NCBI GenBank assembly: GCA_029959085.1
Contig: JARWIR010000094.1
Span: forward strand, 434,001 to 498,000
DNA: 64,000 nucleotides
Source: Nemophila menziesii
Taxonomy: Eukaryota > Streptophyta > Magnoliopsida > Boraginales > Hydrophyllaceae
Direction of reading: 5' to 3'
Shown here in pieces: positions 8,671-23,109 of this stretch. The translations under genes were made by a program, and so were the position numbers. Within the stretch, counting starts at the first letter, position 1. Every line of letters starts with the position of its first letter. The notes under the pieces are model-generated. The model ran no database searches and was not told the origin of the DNA. It saw nothing but the letters and a program-made list of their open reading frames with translations.

Positions 8671-11600
8671 AGGTAAAATATCAAAATTCAACAAATTATA
8701 TAAGAAAAAAAAACTAATTACACCTCTTTGTATGAATAATAAATTATAAACCATAATTACTATATTTTTTTTGACTATGTTAACTATATAAAATATGTTT
8801 TAATAAAAAACGAATAACTCAAAATTTATTCAATTAACCAAAAGATAGAAAAATAAAATAATCTATATAAAATTACCGCCTCTCCCTTCCTAACCCTAGC
8901 TTCCACATTTTCTTGTCTATAAATAACAAATTACACACACAAAAACATCATCAAATTGTAATATTTTGTATTATTATTTTGTAATGATTGATAGAATGTG
9001 TCCGTTCTCAAAGATGCTTCTTTCTCTGTCGATCTTTTCATTTTCATGTCAAGTGTATTTTTCTTTTAGAGATCGTTTACCATTCAATTTCAATCAAATA
9101 TTCTTTCACATGTTAATATTTTTATTAATTTTTTATCATCTTGTCATTATAATAGATGAGGGACATTTATAGTAAAATAAATGTGTCATGTCTGTAAAAT
9201 AAAATGTTTAATGGTATTATGTATAAATTTCAGATAAGATAGAGACAAAAGAAGTGTTTAGTACCTTCCATGAAGAAGCATCTACTTGTGGACAAGCTAA
9301 CATTTCACTTCGATTTAACGATGATTTGAAAAGAAACAACACGGAGAAGATGAACATTAACACTGTGCTCAAATCAATAGCTTATTGCTTCTCCTTTATA
9401 ATGAATTTAATCTCTTTCTGTACTTTGGATGTTTCTAAAGGCTGGTACTTGATTGATTTTGTATTGTTATTTTCAATATATTTTATCATAACCTTTATTG
9501 TGTGTACATTAATTTTAAAATATCTCTATTTGAACTTGATTCAAATTATTTCATTTTTTATTTATTGAAATTATTATATTAAAATTTTAGTTAGATATTC
9601 ATGGCTATCAGTAGTTTAATATGGAAAACAAATTACAAAAAAATTAAAGCTGGACATATTTCTAGCAAAATTTTATAGTCCTTGAAATTTGCCTGTTGTA
9701 ATTGTTCCTAATTTTTCAATTATGATGTTTAAGTTCTGTATTTCAAGTTTGTGATAAGTTTGTCCTTTTTTTGTTTTTTCATTATATTATACATGTCATC
9801 CTCTTATGACAGAACAGGAGAACAGGAGGACTGTATAGTTATTTATTAAAATAAATAATCACATGAAATTAACATTAATAATGTAAATGCAAATAAAAAA
9901 AGATTTTACATTGTAAGAAAATCGTAAAATGAGTGAGTAAAGTGTTTCATTTACAAGATAAAGGGCTAAGTGTTAAAAAGTGAATCTTTGCTTCAAGCCA
10001 ATCTCTTTTTCTTTCCTTGCGTAATTAGGGTAGTTTAGGGGACCATGCCCCACCCGAGTTTTGATATTTCATTTTGATCCCTAAAGTTTAATTTTATAAA
10101 AAACAATTTTTGATATCTTGGTTTTCAGAACATTCACTTGGTCCCCCATATTTTAGAGTTAAATCTTAAAGTATTAATTTATTTTTTTCTATATAAACTC
10201 TTTTTATTTATATAATTTAATATAATTTGTATTATTTTCATTCAATACTTTTTGCATAATTATGATTTAATATAAATCCACTACAGGGCACATTAAAATT
10301 TTAACAGGTTACAATTCCAATTACTCTTTTACCCGTTTTTGTTTTTATTTCTGATATATATTTATTTGATCAAAAATATTTTAAATTCTAATAATTTTTC
10401 CTTCTCTCTCATATCTCTAACCTCCCCTTTCTCGCACGTGAAAACCAGGTCTTGCCATGAGCTTCTGTGAGATGATAGCATAATACTGGTTTCAAACACA
10501 AGGTATATTTGATTACAAACTTTATTATCCCATTTCTATATAACTTATGCTGATGATACGTATTGTTTAGTCAAATGTGCGAGCTTATTATCAAACTTTT
10601 CTTGATGATAAAAATCAAATATCAGTTGATAAGAAGATCAAGGGTTATGGTCCATTGCTAAAAGACAAGGAAGTGATATTATGAATACGTAGGGCATCAG
10701 ATTCTAATTCAAGAGATTCGGTGGGATGTAGACGATTTTGGAAGTGACGTGATGAATGATTTAGAGAACAACTTTCTTGGGAGGCTCCTGGAATGTTAAT
10801 AGAACAAGAAACAAGAATACGAGAACAGTGCATACAAAATGCCGCATCTTGGCTTTAGAAAATTATTGAGTTGCTTTGTTTTGTCAATTTTTGAACTCCT
10901 AGTCTAATTTTTTAGTTGCTTTGTTTTGTCAATTTTTGTACTGCTAATTTTTGTAATGCTAGTCTTTTCTAATAATCATTAGTATTTTTGTAATAATTAG
11001 TAGTAATTTCAAAAATTCAATTTCTTTTCTTTTTGTTATTTCCCTTATTTGAACGTAGTCGTCAAGCTAAATTCCATAAACTCAATGAATTTTCTCGATA
11101 CTCGGAAAAGTTATTGTACGTACTAAGCATACAATCATACTCAGTACGAGGATACTCAGTCTAGTAACTCAATAAAAAAATTTAAACACTTAGTAACTTT
11201 TTCCGTTACTGAGCACTTTTTCCTATACTCAGTATCTTTTTTCATACTCAATACTCCATACCGGTAACGTTTTTCACTCTCGGAACGCCATACTCAGAAC
11301 TTTTTCAGGTGGTGGTCGGCGATGGTTGGTGGTTGTGGTCGGTGCTGAAAATTCTTGATAGTTAATGAAGGAGGAGATAGAAAAAAGGATATAGAAGGAG
11401 AGAGATTAATGGTAATAGAAGAGAAAAAAGAATGAGAGGGTTCATTTGTGGCACCAAGATAGTCTCCAAGACCGAATTCACCCTACGATTTTTAGGACCA
11501 AAATTATAATTCTGTTTTAATTTCTTTGTGGTTTTATATAATAAAATACAAATTTTTATATGTAATTTCATCAGAGACAAGACATTGGATCTTGGGTCGT

Positions 11601-12750
11601 TTAACTTCACCTGCTCTATCAAACTTTTTAAATTTATTTTATCACGTTATAATTTATTTTATTAGTATATTTTTTTAAATTTTAAAATATAGATTATGTT
11701 GTATAATATAGGGAATTATAACTTAATTAATTTATATGAATTTAATATACAAACAACTTAGGGCCCATTTGGAAGTGTTTATTTTAGAGTAAAAAAACGC
11801 TTCTAGAATAAAAATTTAAACTTAAAAAAATTATTTTAAATCTAAAATCACTCTAAGTGTTTTTTTAAGAAGCACCAACTTATAAAGTGATTTTAAGAGT
11901 TTAAAACACTTTAAAAGTTCGTGAAGCACTTTTAAGTACTTTTTTAAAAAAGCATTTCCAAAAAATAACTTATATTACATTTTTATTATAATATAGAGAC
12001 CGACTTTATTTCTTAAATCGTGGTTATTATTTAATATTATGAAATATATTAAGCGTATTTTACTCCTATTTGTTGATGTTAAGTATCCGTTATCAAGGGT
12101 AGTTTAGGAGTTTTATTTAGTGAAGGTTCTAAAATTCAAAAAAGCCTGGTATGGGAAAATTCTCTATATAGTCCGTGAGTTATATCCTTTTTTATGGCCT
12201 TTTAGTATCGCCTAGGGTGTGATAAAAGTATGACAATAAAATACGGATAAACGATGTACTAACAACCTAGACTAACCACGTTACTCACGTCATGTATCAC
12301 ATGTTGTATGCAAGTTTTAACGATAAGTCAGATGTAGTCTCAGGGACTTAGTGTGTTATACGAATCACGTCTCACCATTATTGAAATGTGGTTTAGCAAT
12401 TGATTTATTAAAACAACATTACTAATCATCAATATCTAATTTTGACAGAAAATATTATATTTAACTATTATAATTAATAACCTATATATTTAAAGCATGT
12501 TCCAATGATATAGCGAGTGTATCCATTTGATAAACCATCTAATTATAAAATTAAAGTATTTAAACAATTTTATCAACTAGTAATTTACAAAAATTTGAAT
12601 TCAAATTCTTCACATAACTGATAGTTTACTATATATAATAAATATATTAAGCAAATAAAGAAAGTAAAATCTTAATAAGCAAAGATGAAAAACATCTAAA
12701 TCAAGTTTTACTAGTATTAATATCATTTTAAATATATATTAATTCAAATA
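8671..12750 (+). repeat. Macrosatellite unit 3 (4080 bp)
   Basis: The last ~905 bp, from 11846, match units 5 and 7 (AAGTATGACAATA, GATGTACTAAC, GAAATATATTAAG) rather than its own neighbours, so the left border of the 8.16-kb dimer repeat lies inside this unit. The stop of the short ATG frame is lost here. Confidence 0.97.
10455..10858 (+). pseudogene. U1C-like fragment, unit 3
   Basis: Exon b begins at 10571. There is an extra stop in exon a: AGA-TGA-TAG where other units have AGA-CGA-TAG, a visible CGA to TGA change. Confidence 0.68.
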
Positions 12751-13334
12751 AGGTAAAATATCATAATTCAACAAATTATATAAGAACAAAAAACTAATTA
12801 CACCTCTTTGTATGAATAATAAATTATAAACCATAATTACTATATTTTTTTTGACTATGTTAACTATATAAAATATGTTTTAATAAAAAACGAATAACTC
12901 AAAATTTATTCAATTAACCAAAAGATAGAAAAATAAAATAATCTATATAAAATTGCCTCCTCTCCCTTTCTAACCCTAGCTTCCACATTTTCTTGTCTAT
13001 AAATAACAAATTACACACACAAAAACATCATCAAATTATAATATTTTGTATCATTATTTTGTAATGATTGATAGAATGTGTCCGTTCTCAAAGATGCTTC
13101 TTTCTCTGTCGATCTTTTCATTTTCATGTCAAGTGTATTTTTCTTTTAGAGATAGTTGACCATTCCATTTCAATCAAATATTCTTTCACAGATTAATTTT
13201 TTTATTAATTTTTTATCATCTTGTCATTCTAATAGATAAGGGACATATATAGTAAAATTAATGTGTCATGTCTGTAAAATAAAATGTTTAATGGTATTTA
13301 TGTATAAATTTCAGATAAGATAGAGACAAAAGAA

Positions 13335-13649
13335 GTGTTTAGTACCTTCCATGAAGAAGCATCTACTTGTGGACAAGCTAACATTTCACTTCGATTTAAC
13401 GATGATTTGAGAAGAAACAACACGGAGAAGATGAACATTAACACAGTGCTCAAATAAATAGCTTATTGCTTCTCCTTTATAATGAATTTACTCTCTTTCT
13501 GTACTTTGGATGTTTCTACGGGCTGGTACTTGATTGATTTTGTATTGTTATTTTCAATATATTTTATCATAACTTTTATTGTGTGTACATTAATTTTAAA
13601 ATATCTCTATTTGAACTTGATTCAAATTATTTCATTTTTTATTTATTGA
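13335..13649 (+). pseudogene. Exon-like frame, unit 4 copy with nonsense change
   Basis: Same frame as at 564-898, but the codon after AAA is TAA (13455-13457) instead of TCA, cutting it after 40 codons. The identical change is in units 6 and 8, so it arose once and was copied with the 8.16-kb dimer. Confidence 0.6.
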
Positions 13650-14542
13650 AATTATTATATTGAAATTTTAGTTAGATATTCATGGCTATCAGTAGTTTAA
13701 TATGGAAAAAGAATTACAAAAAAATTAAAGCTGGACATATTTCTAGCAAAATTTTATAGTCCTTGACATTTGCCTGTTGTAATTGTTCCTAATTTTTCAA
13801 TTATGATGTTTAAGTTCTGTATTTCAAGTTTGTGATAAGTTTGTCCTTTATTTGTTTTTTCATTATATTATACATGTCATCCTCTTATGACAGAACAGGA
13901 GAACAGAGAACAGGAGGACTGTATAGTTATTTATTAAAATAAATAATCACATAAAATTAACATTAATAATGTAAATGCAAATAAAAAAAGATTTTACATT
14001 GTAAGAAAATCGTAAAATGAGTGAGTAAAGTGTTTCATTATCAAGATAGAGGGCTAAGTGTTAAAAAGTGAATCTTTGCTTCAAGCCAATCTCTTTTTCT
14101 TTCCTTGCGTAATTAGGGTAGTTTAGGGGACCATGGCCCACCCGATTTTTGATATTTCATTTTGATCCCTAAAGTTTAATTTTATAAAAATCAATTTCTG
14201 ATATCTTGGTTTTCAGAACATTCACTTGGTCCCCCATATTTTAGAGTTAAATCTTAAAGTATTAATTTATTTTTTTCTATATAAACTCTTTTTGTTTATA
14301 TAATTTAATATAATTTGTATTATTTTCACTCAATACTTCTTGCATAATTATGATTTAATATAAATCCACTACAGGGCACATTAAAATTTTAACAGGTTAC
14401 AATTCCAATTACTCTTTTACCCTTTTTTGTTTTTATTTCTGATATATATTTATTTGATCAAAAATATTTTAAATTCTAATAATTTTTCCTTCTCTCTCAT
14501 ATCTCTAACCTCCCCTTTCTCGCACGTGAAAACCAGGTCTTG

Positions 14543-14946
14543 ACATGAGCTTCTGTGAGACGATAGCATAATACTGGTTTCAAACACAAGGTATATTTGA
14601 TTACAAAATTTATTAACCCATTTCTATATAACTTATGCTGATGATACGTATTGTTTAGTCAAATGTGCAAGCTTATTATCAAACTTTTCTTGATGATAAA
14701 ACTCAAATATCAGTTGATAAGAAGATCAAGGGTTATGGTCCATTGCTAAAAGACAAGGAAGTGATATTATGAATACGTAGGGCATCAGATTCTAATTCAA
14801 GAGATTCGGTGGGATGTAGACGATTATGGAAGTGACGTGATGAAGGATTTAGAGAACAACTTTCTTGGGAGGCTCCTGGAATGTTAATAGAACAAGAAAC
14901 AAGAATATGAGGACAGTGCATACAAAATACCGCATCTTGGCTTTAG
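14543..14946 (+). pseudogene. U1C-like fragment, unit 4
   Basis: Exon b begins at 14659. Private to units 4, 6 and 8: TTGACATGAG in exon a and GTGCAAGC for GTGCGAGC in exon b (Arg to Gln). Confidence 0.68.
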
Positions 14947-16836
14947 AAAATTATTGAGTTGCTTTGTTTTGTCAATTTTTGAACTCCTAGTCTAATTTTT
15001 TAGTTGCTTTGTTTTGTCAATTTTTGTGCTGCTAATTTTTGAAATGCTAGTCTTTTCTAATAATCATTAGTATTTTTGTAATAATTAGTAGTAATTTCAA
15101 TTCAATTTCTTTTCTTTTTGTTATTTCCCTTATTTGAACGTAGTCGTCAAGCAAAATTCCAAAAACTCAATGAATTTTCTCGATACTCGGAAAAGTTATT
15201 GTACGTACTAAGCATACAATCATACTCAGTACGAGGATACTCAGTCTAGTAACTCAATAAAAAAATTTAAACACTTAGTAACTTTTTCCGTCACTGAGCA
15301 CTTTTTCCTATACTCAGTATCTTTTTCCATACTCAATACTCCATACCAGTAACGTTTTTCACACTCGGAACGCCATATTCAGAACTTTTTCAGGCGGTAG
15401 TCGGTGATTGTTGGTGGTTGTGGTCGGTGCTGAAAATTCTTGATAGTTAATGATGGAGGAGAGAGAAAAAAGGATATAGAAGAAGAGAGATTAATGGTAA
15501 TAGAAGAGAAAAAAGAATGAGAGGGTTCATTTGTGGCACCAAGATAGTCTCCAAGACCGAATTCACCCTACGATTTTTAGGACCAAAATTATAATTGTGT
15601 TTTAATTTCTTTGTAGTTTTATATAATAAAATACCAATTTTTATATGTAATTTCATCAGAGACAAGACATTGGATCTTGGGTCGTTTAACTTCACCTGCT
15701 CTATCAAACTTTTTAAATTTATTTTATCACGTTATAATTTATTTTATTTGTATATTTTTTTAAATTTTAAAATATAGATTATGTTGTATAATATAGGGAA
15801 TTATAATGTAATTAATTTATATGAATTTAATATACAAACAACTTAGGGCCCATTTGGAAGTGTTTATTTTAGAGTAAAAAAATGCATCTAGAATAAAAAT
15901 TTAAACTTGAAAAAATTATTTTAAATCTAAAATCACTTTAAGTGTTTTTTTAAGAAGCACCAACTCATAAAGTGATTTTAAGAGTTTAAAACACTTTAAA
16001 AGTTCGTGAAGCACTTTTAAGTACTTTTGTAAAAAAGCATTTCCAAACAATAACTTATATTACATTTTTATTATAATATAGAGACCGACTTTATTTTTTA
16101 AATCGTGGTTATTATTTAATATTATGAAATTATATTAAGCGTATTTTACTCCTATTTGTTGATGTTAAGTATCCGTTATCAAGGGTAGTTTAGGAGTTTT
16201 ATTTAGTGAAGGTTCTAAAATTCAAAAAAGCCTGGTATGGGAAAATTCTCTATATAGTCCGTGAGTTATATCCTTTTTTATGGCCTTTTAGTATCGCCTA
16301 GGGTGTGATAAAAATATGATAATAAAATACGGATAAACGATGCACTAACAACCTAGACTAATCACGTTCCTCACGTCATGTATCACATGTTGTATGCAAG
16401 TTTTAACGATAAGTCAGATGCAGTCTCAGGGACTTAGTGTGTTATACAAATCACGTCTCACCATTATTGAAATGTGGTTTAGCAATTGATTTATTAAAAC
16501 AACATTACTAATCATCAATATCTAATTTTGACAGAAAATATTATATTTAACTATTATAATTAATAACCTATATATTTAAAGCATGTTCCAATGATATAGC
16601 GAGTGTATCCATTTGATAAACCATCTAATTATAAAATTAAAGTATTTAAACAATTTTATCAACTAGTAATTTACAAAAATTTGAATTCAAATTCTTCACA
16701 TAACTGATAGTTTACTATATATACTAAATATATTAAGCAAATAAAGAAATTAAAATCTTAATAAGCAAAGATGAAAAACATCTTAATCAAGTTTTACTAG
16801 TATTAATATCATTTTAAACAACTATTAATTCAAATA

Positions 16837-19800
16837 AGGTAAAATATCAAAATTCAACAAATTATATAAGAACAAAAAACTAATTACACCTCTTTGTATG
16901 AATAATAAATTATAAACCATAAATACTATATTTGTTTTGACTATGTTAACTATATAAAATATGTTTTAATAAAAAACGAATAACTCAAAATTTATTCAAT
17001 TAACCAAAAGATAGAAAAATAAAATAATCTATATAAAATTGCCGCCTCTCTCTTCCTAACCCTAGCCTTCACATTTTCTTGTCTATAAATAACAAATTAC
17101 ACACACAAAAACATCATCAAATTGTAATATTTTGTATCATTATTTTGTAATGATTGATAGAATGTGTCCGTTCTCAAAGATGCTTCTTTCTCTGTCGATC
17201 TTTTCATTTTCATGTCAAGTGTATTTTTCTTTTAGAGATCGTTGACCATTCCATTTCAATCAAATATTCTTTCACAGATTAATATTTTTATTAATTTTCT
17301 ATCATCTTGTCATTCTAATAGATGAGGGACAGGTATAGTAAAATTAATGTGTCATGTCTGTAAAATAAAATGTTTAATAATTTTTATGTATAAATTTCAG
17401 ATAAGATAGAGACAAAAGAAGTGTTTAGTACCTTCCATGAAGAAGCATGTACTTGTGGACACGCTAACATTTCACTTCGATTTAACGATGATTTGAGAAG
17501 AAACAACACGGAGAAGATAAACATTAACACAGTGCTCAAATCAATAGCTTATTGCTTCTCCTTTATAATGAATTTACTCTCTTTCTGTACTTTGGATGTT
17601 TCTAAAGGCGGGTACTTGATTGATTTTGTATTGTTATTTTCAATATATTTTATCATAACCTTTATTGTGTGTACATTAATTTTAAAATATCTCTATTTGA
17701 ACTTGATTCAAAGTATTTCATTTTTTATTTATTGAAATTATTATATTGAAATTTTAGTTAGATATCCATGGCTATCAGTCGTTTAATATGGAAAAAAATT
17801 TACAAAATAATTAAAGCTGGACATATTTCTAGCAAAATTTTATAGTCCTTGACATTTGCCTATTGTAATTGTTCCTAATTTTTCAATTATGATGTTTAAG
17901 TTCTGTATTTCAAGTTTGTGATAAGTTTGTCCTTTTTTTGTTTTTTCATTATATTATACGTGTCATCCTCTTATGACAGAACAGGAGAACAGGAGGACTG
18001 TATAGTTATTTATTAAAATAAATAATCACATAAAATTAACATTAATAATGTAAATGCAAATAAAAAAAGATTTTACATTGTAAGAAAATCGTAAAATGAG
18101 TGAGTAAAGTGTTTCATTTACAAGATAAAGGGCTAAGTGTTAAAAAGTGAATCTTTGCTTCAAGCCAATCTCTTTTTCTTTCCTTGCGTAATTAGGGTAG
18201 ATTAGGGGACCATGGCCCACCCGAGTTTTGATATTTCATTTTGATCCCTAAAGTTTAATTTTATAAAAAACAATTTCGGATATCTTGGTTTTCAGAACAT
18301 TCACTTGGTCCCCCATATTTTAGAGTTAAATCTTAAAGTATTAATTTATTTTTTTCTATATAAACTCTTTTTGTTTATATAATTTAATATAATTTGTATT
18401 ATTTTCGTTCAATACTTCTTGCATAATTATGATTTAATATAAATCCACTCCAGGGCACAATAAAATTTTAACAGATTACAATTCCAATTACTCTTTTACC
18501 CTTTTTTGTTTTTATTTCTGATATATATTTATTTGATCAAAAATATTTTAAATTCTAATAATTTTTCCTTCTCTCTCATATCTCTAACCTCCCCTTTCTC
18601 GCACGTGAAAACCAGTTCTTGCCATGATCTTCTGTGAGACGATAGCATAATACTGGTTTCAAACACAAGGTATATTTGATTACAAACTTTATTATCCCAT
18701 TTCTATATAACTTATGCTGATGATACGTATTGTTTAGTCAAATGTGCGAGCTTATTATCAAACTTTTGTTGATGATAAAACTCAAATATGAGTTGATAAG
18801 AAGATCAAGGGTTATGGTCCATTGCTAAAAGACAAGGAAGTGATATTATGAATACGTAGGGCATCAGATTCTAAATCAAGAGATTCGGTGAGATGTAGAC
18901 GATTTTGGAAGTGACGAGATGAAGGATTTAGAGAACAACTTTCTTGGGAGGCTCGTGGAATGTTAATAGAACAAGAAACAAGAATATGAGGACAGTGCAT
19001 ACAAAATACCGCATCTTGGCTTTAGAAAATTATTGAGTTGCTTTGTTTTGTCAATTTTTGAACTCCTAGTCTAATTTTTTAGTTGCTTTGTTTTGTCAAT
19101 TTTTGTACTGCTAATTTTTGTAATGCTAGTCTTTTCTAATAATCATTAGTATTTTTGTAATAATTAGTAGTAATTTCAATTCAATTTCTTTTCTTTTTGT
19201 TATTTCCCTTATTTGAACGTAGTCGTAAAGCAAAATTCCAAAAACTCAATGAATTTTCTCGATACTCGGAAAAGTTATTGTACGTACTAAGCATACAATC
19301 ATACTCAGTACGAGGATACTCAGTCTAGTAACTCAATAAAAAAATTTAAACACTTAGTAACTTTTTCCGTCACTGAGCACTTTTTCCTATACTCAGTATC
19401 TTTTTCCATACTCAATACTCCATACCAGTAACGTTTTTCACACTCGGAACGCCATATTCAGAACTTTTTCAGGCGGTAGTCGGTGATGGTTGGTGGTTGT
19501 GGTCGGTGCTGAAAATTCTTGATAGTTAATGATGGAGGAGAGAGAAAAAAGGATATAGAAGGAGAGAGATTAATGGTAATAGAAGAGAAAAAAGAATGAG
19601 AGGGTTCATTTGTGGCACCAAGATAGTCTCCAAGACCGAATTCACCCTACGATTTTTAGGACCAAAATTATAATTGTGTTTTAATTTCTTTGTAGTTTTA
19701 TATTATAAAATACAAATTTTTATGTGTAATTTCATCAGAGACAAGACATTGGACCTTGGGTCGTTTAACTTCACCTGCTCTATCAAACTTTTTAAATTTA

Positions 19801-20914
19801 TTTTATCACGTTATAATTTATTTTATTTGTATATTTTTTTAAATTTTAAAATATAGATTATGTTGTATAATATAGGGAATTATAATGTAATTAATTTATA
19901 TGAATTTAATATACAAACAACTTAGGGCCCATTTGGAAGTGTTTATTTTACAGTAAAAAAATACTTCTAGAATAAAAATTTAAATTTGAAAAAATTATTT
20001 TAAATCTAAAATCACTCTAAGTGTTTTTTTAAGAAGCACCAACTTATAAAGTGATTTTAAGAGTTTAAAACACTTTAAAAGTTCGTGAAGCACTTTTAAG
20101 TACTTTTTTAAAAAAGCATTTCCAAAAAATAACTTATATTACATTTTTATTATAATATAGAGACCGACTTTATTTCTTAAATCGTGGTTATTATTTAATA
20201 TTATGAAATATATTAAGCGTATTTTACTCCTATTTGTTGATGTTAAGTATCCGTTATCAAGGGTAGTTTAGGAGTTTTATTTAGTGAAGGTTCTAAAATT
20301 CAAAAAAGCCTGGTATGGGAAAATTCTCTATATAGTCCGTGAGTTATATCCTTTTTTATGGCCTTTTAGTATCGCCTAGGGTGTGATAAAAGTATGACAA
20401 TAAAATACGGATAAACGATGTACTAACAACCTAGACTAACCACGTTACTCACGTCATGTATCACATGTTGTATGCAAGTTTTAACGATAAGTCAGATGTA
20501 GTCTCAGGGACTTAGTGTGTTATACGAATCACGTCTCACCATTATTGAAATGTGGTTTAGCAATTGATTTATTAAAACAACATTACTAATCATCAATATC
20601 TAATTTTGACAGAAAATATTATATTTAACTATTATAATTAATAACCTATATATTTAAAGCATGTTCCAATGATATAGCGAGTGTATCCATTTGATAAACC
20701 ATCTAATTATAAAATTAAAGTATTTAAACAATTTTATCAACTAGTAATTTACAAAAATTTGAATTCAAATTCTTCACATAACTGATAGTTTACTATATAT
20801 AATAAATATATTAAGCAAATAAAGAAAGTAAAATCTTAATAAGCAAAGATGAAAAACATCTAAATCAAGTTTTACTAGTATTAATATCATTTTAAATATA
20901 TATTAATTCAAATA
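16837..20914 (+). repeat. Macrosatellite unit 5 (4078 bp)
   Basis: Type-B half of the dimer repeat. Diagnostic variants: ACTATATTTGTTTTG, GCATGTACTTGTGGACACGC, AATTTCGGATATC, and ACAGTAAAA in the MITE. Confidence 0.97.
18622..19025 (+). pseudogene. U1C-like fragment, unit 5
   Basis: Exon b begins at 18738. It shares TTTGTTGATG and ATGAGTTGAT with units 7 and 9. GGCTCGTGG (for GGCTCCTGG) is private to this copy. Confidence 0.68.
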
Positions 20915-21498
20915 AGGTAAAATATCATAATTCAACAAATTATATAAGAACAAAAAACTAATTACACCTCTTTGTATGAATAATAAATTACAAACCATAA
21001 TTACTATATTTTTTTTGACTATGTTAACTATATAAAATATGTTTTAATAAAAAACGAATAACTCAAAATTTATTCAATTAACCAAAAGATAGAAAAATAA
21101 AATAATCTATATAAAATTGCCTCCTCTCCCTTTCTAACCCTAGCTTCCACATTTTCTTGTCTATAAATAACAAATTACACACACAAAAACATCATCAAAT
21201 TATAATATTTTGTATCATTATTTTGTAATGATTGATAGAATGTGTCCGTTCTCAAAGATGCTTCTTTCTCTGTCGATCTTTTCATTTTCATGTCAAGTGT
21301 ATTTTTCTTTTAGAGATAGTTGACCATTCCATTTCAATCAAATATTCTTTCACAGATTAATTTTTTTATTAATTTTTTATCATCTTGTCATTCTAATAGA
21401 TAAGGGACATATATAGTAAAATTAATGTGTCATGTCTGTAAAATAAAATGTTTAATGGTATTTATGTATAAATTTCAGATAAGATAGAGACAAAAGAA

Positions 21499-21813
21499 GT
21501 GTTTAGTACCTTCCATGAAGAAGCATCTACTTGTGGACAAGCTAACATTTCACTTCGATTTAACGATGATTTGAGAAGAAACAACACGGAGAAGATGAAC
21601 ATTAACACAGTGCTCAAATAAATAGCTTATTGCTTCTCCTTTATAATGAATTTACTCTCTTTCTGTACTTTGGATGTTTCTACGGGCTGGTACTTGATTG
21701 ATTTTGTATTGTTATTTTCAATATATTTTATCATAACTTTTATTGTGTGTACATTAATTTTAAAATATCTCTATTTGAACTTGATTCAAATTATTTCATT
21801 TTTTATTTATTGA
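21499..21813 (+). pseudogene. Exon-like frame, unit 6 copy with nonsense change
   Basis: TAA at 21619-21621 replaces TCA, as in units 4 and 8. The downstream frame stays open to the normal end. Confidence 0.6.
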
Positions 21814-22706
21814 AATTATTATATTGAAATTTTAGTTAGATATTCATGGCTATCAGTAGTTTAATATGGAAAAAGAATTACAAAAAAATTAAAGCTGGAC
21901 ATATTTCTAGCAAAATTTTATAGTCCTTGACATTTGCCTGTTGTAATTGTTCCTAATTTTTCAATTATGATGTTTAAGTTCTGTATTTCAAGTTTGTGAT
22001 AAGTTTGTCCTTTATTTGTTTTTTCATTATATTATACATGTCATCCTCTTATGACAGAACAGGAGAACAGAGAACAGGAGGACTGTATAGTTATTTATTA
22101 AAATAAATAATCACATAAAATTAACATTAATAATGTAAATGCAAATAAAAAAAGATTTTACATTGTAAGAAAATCGTAAAATGAGTGAGTAAAGTGTTTC
22201 ATTTACAAGATAGAGGGCTAAGTGTTAAAAAGTGAATCTTTGCTTCAAGCCAATCTCTTTTTCTTTCCTTGCGTAATTAGGGTAGTTTAGGGGACCATGG
22301 CCCACCCGATTTTTGATATTTCATTTTGATCCCTAAAGTTTAATTTTATAAAAATCAATTTCTGATATCTTGGTTTTCAGAACATTCACTTGGTCCCCCA
22401 TATTTTAGAGTTAAATCTTAAAGTATTAATTTATTTTTTTCTATATAAACTCTTTTTGTTTATATAATTTAATATAATTTGTATTATTTTCACTCAATAC
22501 TTCTTGCATAATTATGATTTAATATAAATCCACTACAGGGCACATTAAAATTTTAACAGGTTACAATTCCAATTACTCTTTTACCCTTTTTTGTTTTTAT
22601 TTCTGATATATATTTATTTGATCAAAAATATTTTAAATTCTAATAATTTTTCCTTCTCTCTCATATCTCTAACCTCCCCTTTCTCGCACGTGAAAACCAG
22701 GTCTTG

Positions 22707-23109
22707 ACATGAGCTTCTGTGAGACGATAGCATAATACTGGTTTCAAACACAAGGTATATTTGATTACAAAATTTATTAACCCATTTCTATATAACTTAT
22801 GCTGATGATACGTATTGTTTAGTCAAATGTGCAAGCTTATTATCAAACTTTTCTTGATGATAAAACTCAAATATCAGTTGATAAGAAGATCAAGGGTTAT
22901 GGTCCATTGCTAAAAGACAAGGAAGTGATATTATGAATACGTAGGGCATCAGATTCTAATTCAAGAGATTCGTTGGGATGTAGACGATTATGGAGTGACG
23001 TGATGAAGGATTTAGAGAACAACTTTCTTGGGAGGCTCCTGGAATGTTAATAGAACAAGAAACAAGAATATGAGGACAGTGCATACAAAATACCGCATCT
23101 TGGCTTTAG
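22707..23109 (+). pseudogene. U1C-like fragment, unit 6, with 1-bp deletion
   Basis: Exon b begins at 22823. One A is missing (TATGGAGTGACG for TATGGAAGTGACG), so the span is 403 bp and the frame shifts. This copy also has CGTTGGG for CGGTGGG. Confidence 0.68.

Larger units (their letters stand above)
12751..16836 (+). repeat. Macrosatellite unit 4 (4086 bp)
   Basis: Type-A half of the dimer repeat. Diagnostic variants: ATCATAATTC at the start, GAACAGAGAACAGG with seven extra bases, a TAA nonsense codon at 13455, and ACAACTATTAATTC at the end. TCATTATCAAG (14036) is private. Confidence 0.97.
11846..20009 (+). repeat. 8.164-kb dimer repeat, copy A
   Basis: End of unit 3, all of unit 4 and most of unit 5. 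AATCAC at 11846 is equivalent to 20010. All type-A and type-B variants recur 8164 bp later. Confidence 0.9.

Noticed and set aside
8966..9172. 68-codon frame in unit 3
   Set aside because: Created by loss of the stop of the 31-codon frame in this unit only; the part before the ATG is not a real start.
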